Source: RGIG1666 sp045595745 (GTDB lineage Bacteria; Bacillota; Clostridia; UBA1381; UBA9506). Taken from it: a stretch of DNA of 7,900 nt. Location: contig JAZOBB010000118.1 in the NCBI GenBank assembly GCA_045595745.1, positions 1-7,900 on the forward strand, read 5' to 3'. The notes under the pieces are model-generated. The model was not told the DNA's origin. It saw nothing but the letters and a program-made list of their open reading frames with translations, and made no database searches. The translations under genes and the position numbers were made by a program. Positions 7,801 through 7,900 of the stretch are shown piece by piece. How positions within the stretch are numbered: position 1 is the stretch's first letter; the number at the start of each line of letters is the position of its first letter.

Positions 7801-7817
7801 ACGAGGTGGATGACAAT

Positions 7818-7900
7818 ATGGATTTGAGTTATTTAAAAACTCAAGGCAGAATATTCGATATACAGAAATATTCCATTCACGACGGACCGGGAATCAGAAC
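7818..7900 (+). CDS. Glycyl radical enzyme activating protein (radical SAM), 3' end outside window
   Basis: Start of the activase that uses an iron-sulfur cluster and S-adenosylmethionine to place the radical on G816 of the preceding dehydratase. Only the first 27 codons plus two bases are in the window. They encode FDIQKYSIHDGPGIR, which is the conserved N-terminal signature of PFL-activase-type radical SAM proteins and lies just before the usual CxxxCxxC cluster motif, here beyond the edge. The ribosome site GAGGTGG (7803-7809) is 8 bases before the ATG, and the gap to the dehydratase stop is 17 bases, so the two are co-transcribed. Pairing of dehydratase and activase is the rule for this enzyme class. 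Confidence 0.93.
   Translation, partial: MDLSYLKTQGRIFDIQKYSIHDGPGIR

Noticed and set aside
1..7900. CRISPR arrays, insertion sequences, tRNA/rRNA genes, phage or toxin-antitoxin genes
   Set aside because: No repeated spacers, terminal inverted repeats, transposase, structured RNA or matching small frames were found on either strand.

Overview
The window looks like a chromosomal segment of an AT-rich, strictly anaerobic Firmicute of the Clostridia type, probably gut-associated. The basis is the AT-rich composition, the strong AGGAGG-type ribosome binding sites, the sigma-A (sigma-70-like) promoters, the T-tailed hairpin terminators, and an oxygen-sensitive glycyl radical enzyme of the kind found in gut clostridia. 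All genes lie on the + strand and are tightly packed. No RNA gene, insertion sequence, CRISPR array or phage gene was seen.

Three transcription units can be read. (1) Positions 1-2924: the end of a glycoside hydrolase of clan GH-D (GH36 alpha-galactosidase-like), open at the left edge of the window, followed after 16 bases by a PHP-domain metal-dependent hydrolase and a hairpin terminator. (2) Positions 2938 to about 4425: a single tryptophan synthase beta gene (trpB) with its own good promoter, a short leader of about 40 bases and a strong terminator, with no trpA or other trp gene beside it. (3) From 4436 to beyond the right edge: a perfect-consensus promoter drives a HAD-IIB (Cof-type) phosphatase, a glycyl radical diol dehydratase (closest by eye to the B12-independent 1,2-propanediol dehydratase, next to glycerol dehydratase), and the start of its radical-SAM activating enzyme. 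The three genes are separated by 17-base gaps.

The likely physiology is sugar use. A glycosidase releases sugar from a glycan or glycoside, and a glycyl radical dehydratase removes water from a vicinal diol. If the substrate is 1,2-propanediol (from fucose or rhamnose) the product is propanal; if it is glycerol the product is 3-hydroxypropanal. The HAD phosphatase in the same operon may supply a dephosphorylated intermediate, but its substrate cannot be read from sequence. The points most worth a second look are the HAD-dehydratase-activase operon, the extra segment in the dehydratase that separates it from the classical glycerol dehydratase, and the isolated trpB. I do not see a clearly new type of biological system here; all complete genes belong to recognisable families.
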